A stretch of 64,000 bases of DNA. It comes from G963677085 sp963677085 (GTDB lineage Bacteria > Planctomycetota > Planctomycetia > Pirellulales > Thermoguttaceae). The stretch spans positions 620,001 to 684,000 of the forward strand of contig CAXXFH010000003.1 in assembly GCA_963677085.2 (NCBI GenBank), given 5' to 3'. Shown one piece after another: positions 63,394-64,000 of this stretch. The notes beneath the pieces are model-generated. The model saw nothing but the letters and a program-made list of their open reading frames with translations. It was not told the DNA's origin and did no database searches. Numbering within the stretch: the first letter of the stretch is position 1; each line of letters begins with the position of its first letter. The position numbers and the translations under genes are program-made.

Positions 63394-64000
63394 ATGGCCA
63401 TCACTCAACTGCGCATCCTGACGATCGAAGACGATCCGGCCATCCGGCGAGGTATCGTCGACGCCTTGCGGTTTACCGGCTACAAGCCGCTAGAAGCCGG
63501 CGACGGTCCGCCTGGACTGGAGTTGGCGTTGCACGCCCAGATCGATCTTCTACTGCTTGATCTGGTGTTGCCCCAGGGCGACGGTTTCGCCATCCTCGCC
63601 GAGGTCCGCCGCGTGCGCCCGACGTTGCCGATCATCATCCTTACCGCCCGGGGCGAGGAGGCCGATCGGGTGCGAGGATTGCGCGAAGGGGCCGACGACT
63701 ACGTAGTCAAGCCATTTAGCGTTAAGGAACTGCTGGCCCGGGTGGAGGCCGTGTTGCGGCGCAGCGCCGAACGTCCTTCAGATGTCGTCGAAGTGGCCAT
63801 CCCCGGCGGACGCATCGACTTTCAGCGCCGCGAAGTGCGTTTCGACGACGGCCGGCATTGCGAACTGTCGGAACGAGAGATCGACTTGCTGCGTTATCTG
63901 GCGATCAACGCCGGGCGGGCCATTTCCCGCGACGAGCTTCTGACCAACGTCTGGCAGATCAGTCCTCGCGGTGTGACGACGCGCACAATCGACATGCAAA
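63394..64000 (+). CDS. OmpR/PhoB-type response regulator (3' end cut by the window)
   Basis: The visible 202 residues contain a complete receiver domain (LRILTIEDDPAIRRGIVDAL, phosphoacceptor Asp in IDLLLLDLVLPQGDGF, Thr in IILTARG, Lys in DDYVVKPFSVKEL). Most of an OmpR winged helix follows (CELSEREIDLLRYLAINAGR, SRDELLTNVW, TTRTIDMQ). It is a phosphorylation-controlled DNA-binding regulator; its kinase is probably encoded beyond the window. ATG 63394 follows AGAGGGAAAT. All receiver residues are intact, unlike the regulator at 52044. Confidence 0.93.
   Translation, partial: MAITQLRILTIEDDPAIRRGIVDALRFTGYKPLEAGDGPPGLELALHAQIDLLLLDLVLPQGDGFAILAEVRRVRPTLPIIILTARGEEADRVRGLREGADDYVVKPFSVKELLARVEAVLRRSAERPSDVVEVAIPGGRIDFQRREVRFDDGRHCELSEREIDLLRYLAINAGRAISRDELLTNVWQISPRGVTTRTIDMQ

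Overview
The window is typical of a planctomycete chromosome, probably a Pirellulales-like lineage. The clues are several Tat-exported Gfo/Idh/MocA oxidoreductases, exported HEAT-repeat proteins, a ThuA-like protein, large secreted parallel beta-helix proteins, XylR/AraC-type regulation, IS families common in that phylum, and many dispersed short palindromic repeats. This assignment is an inference from gene content. There is no rRNA and only one tRNA gene.

Layout. 1-7.2 kb: the end of a sigma-54 activator, a textbook -24/-12 promoter, a small unknown protein, NADP-type glutamate dehydrogenase (gdhA), and a three-gene redox cluster. That cluster encodes a NuoF/HydB-like iron-sulfur protein with an eroded flavin/NADH site, followed by NfnA- and NfnB-like subunits of an electron-bifurcating transhydrogenase. 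7.2-8.2 kb: a gene graveyard (IS66 relic, glycosyltransferase relic, decayed copy of the regulator/glycyl-radical-enzyme junction). 8.2-18.6 kb: sugar catabolism, with a secreted clan GH-D glycosidase, a glycyl radical enzyme and its radical-SAM activase (separated by an IS200-type insertion), a XylR/AraC-type regulator, aldose 1-epimerase and an MFS sugar transporter.

19-38 kb: a GntR regulator, then HEAT protein, Gfo/Idh/MocA oxidoreductase and a ThuA-TIM-barrel fusion in an apparent operon. These are followed by two secreted beta-helix proteins and a second set of Gfo/Idh/MocA and HEAT genes. Oxidoreductase, ThuA-like and isomerase-fold proteins together suggest oxidative processing of glycosides outside the cytoplasm. 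38-43 kb: an insertion-sequence nest (ISL3 relic, IS701, IS630) and remnants of an integrative element (excisionase-like protein, truncated tyrosine recombinase) next to tRNA-Pro(GGG). 43-47 kb: pyrF and an apparently intact IS66 element with a perfect 8-bp target duplication.

47-64 kb: a secreted small protein, a Tat-exported sugar-isomerase-like protein, a Na+/Ca2+ exchanger, a uronate-type reductase, a flavodoxin-like reductase, a NarL/LuxR regulator without the usual phosphoacceptor, a membrane HEAT protein, a nucleoside transporter, a PAS/sigma-54 activator, a hybrid histidine kinase, an exported DUF4139-like protein and the start of an OmpR-type regulator.

Across the window I see three related families of ~104-bp elements with TA target duplications, family-specific terminal inverted repeats and one shared core. 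One copy can be compared with a diverged element-free copy of the same locus 2 kb away. These elements and the altered NuoF/Nfn cluster are the most interesting unexplained signals.
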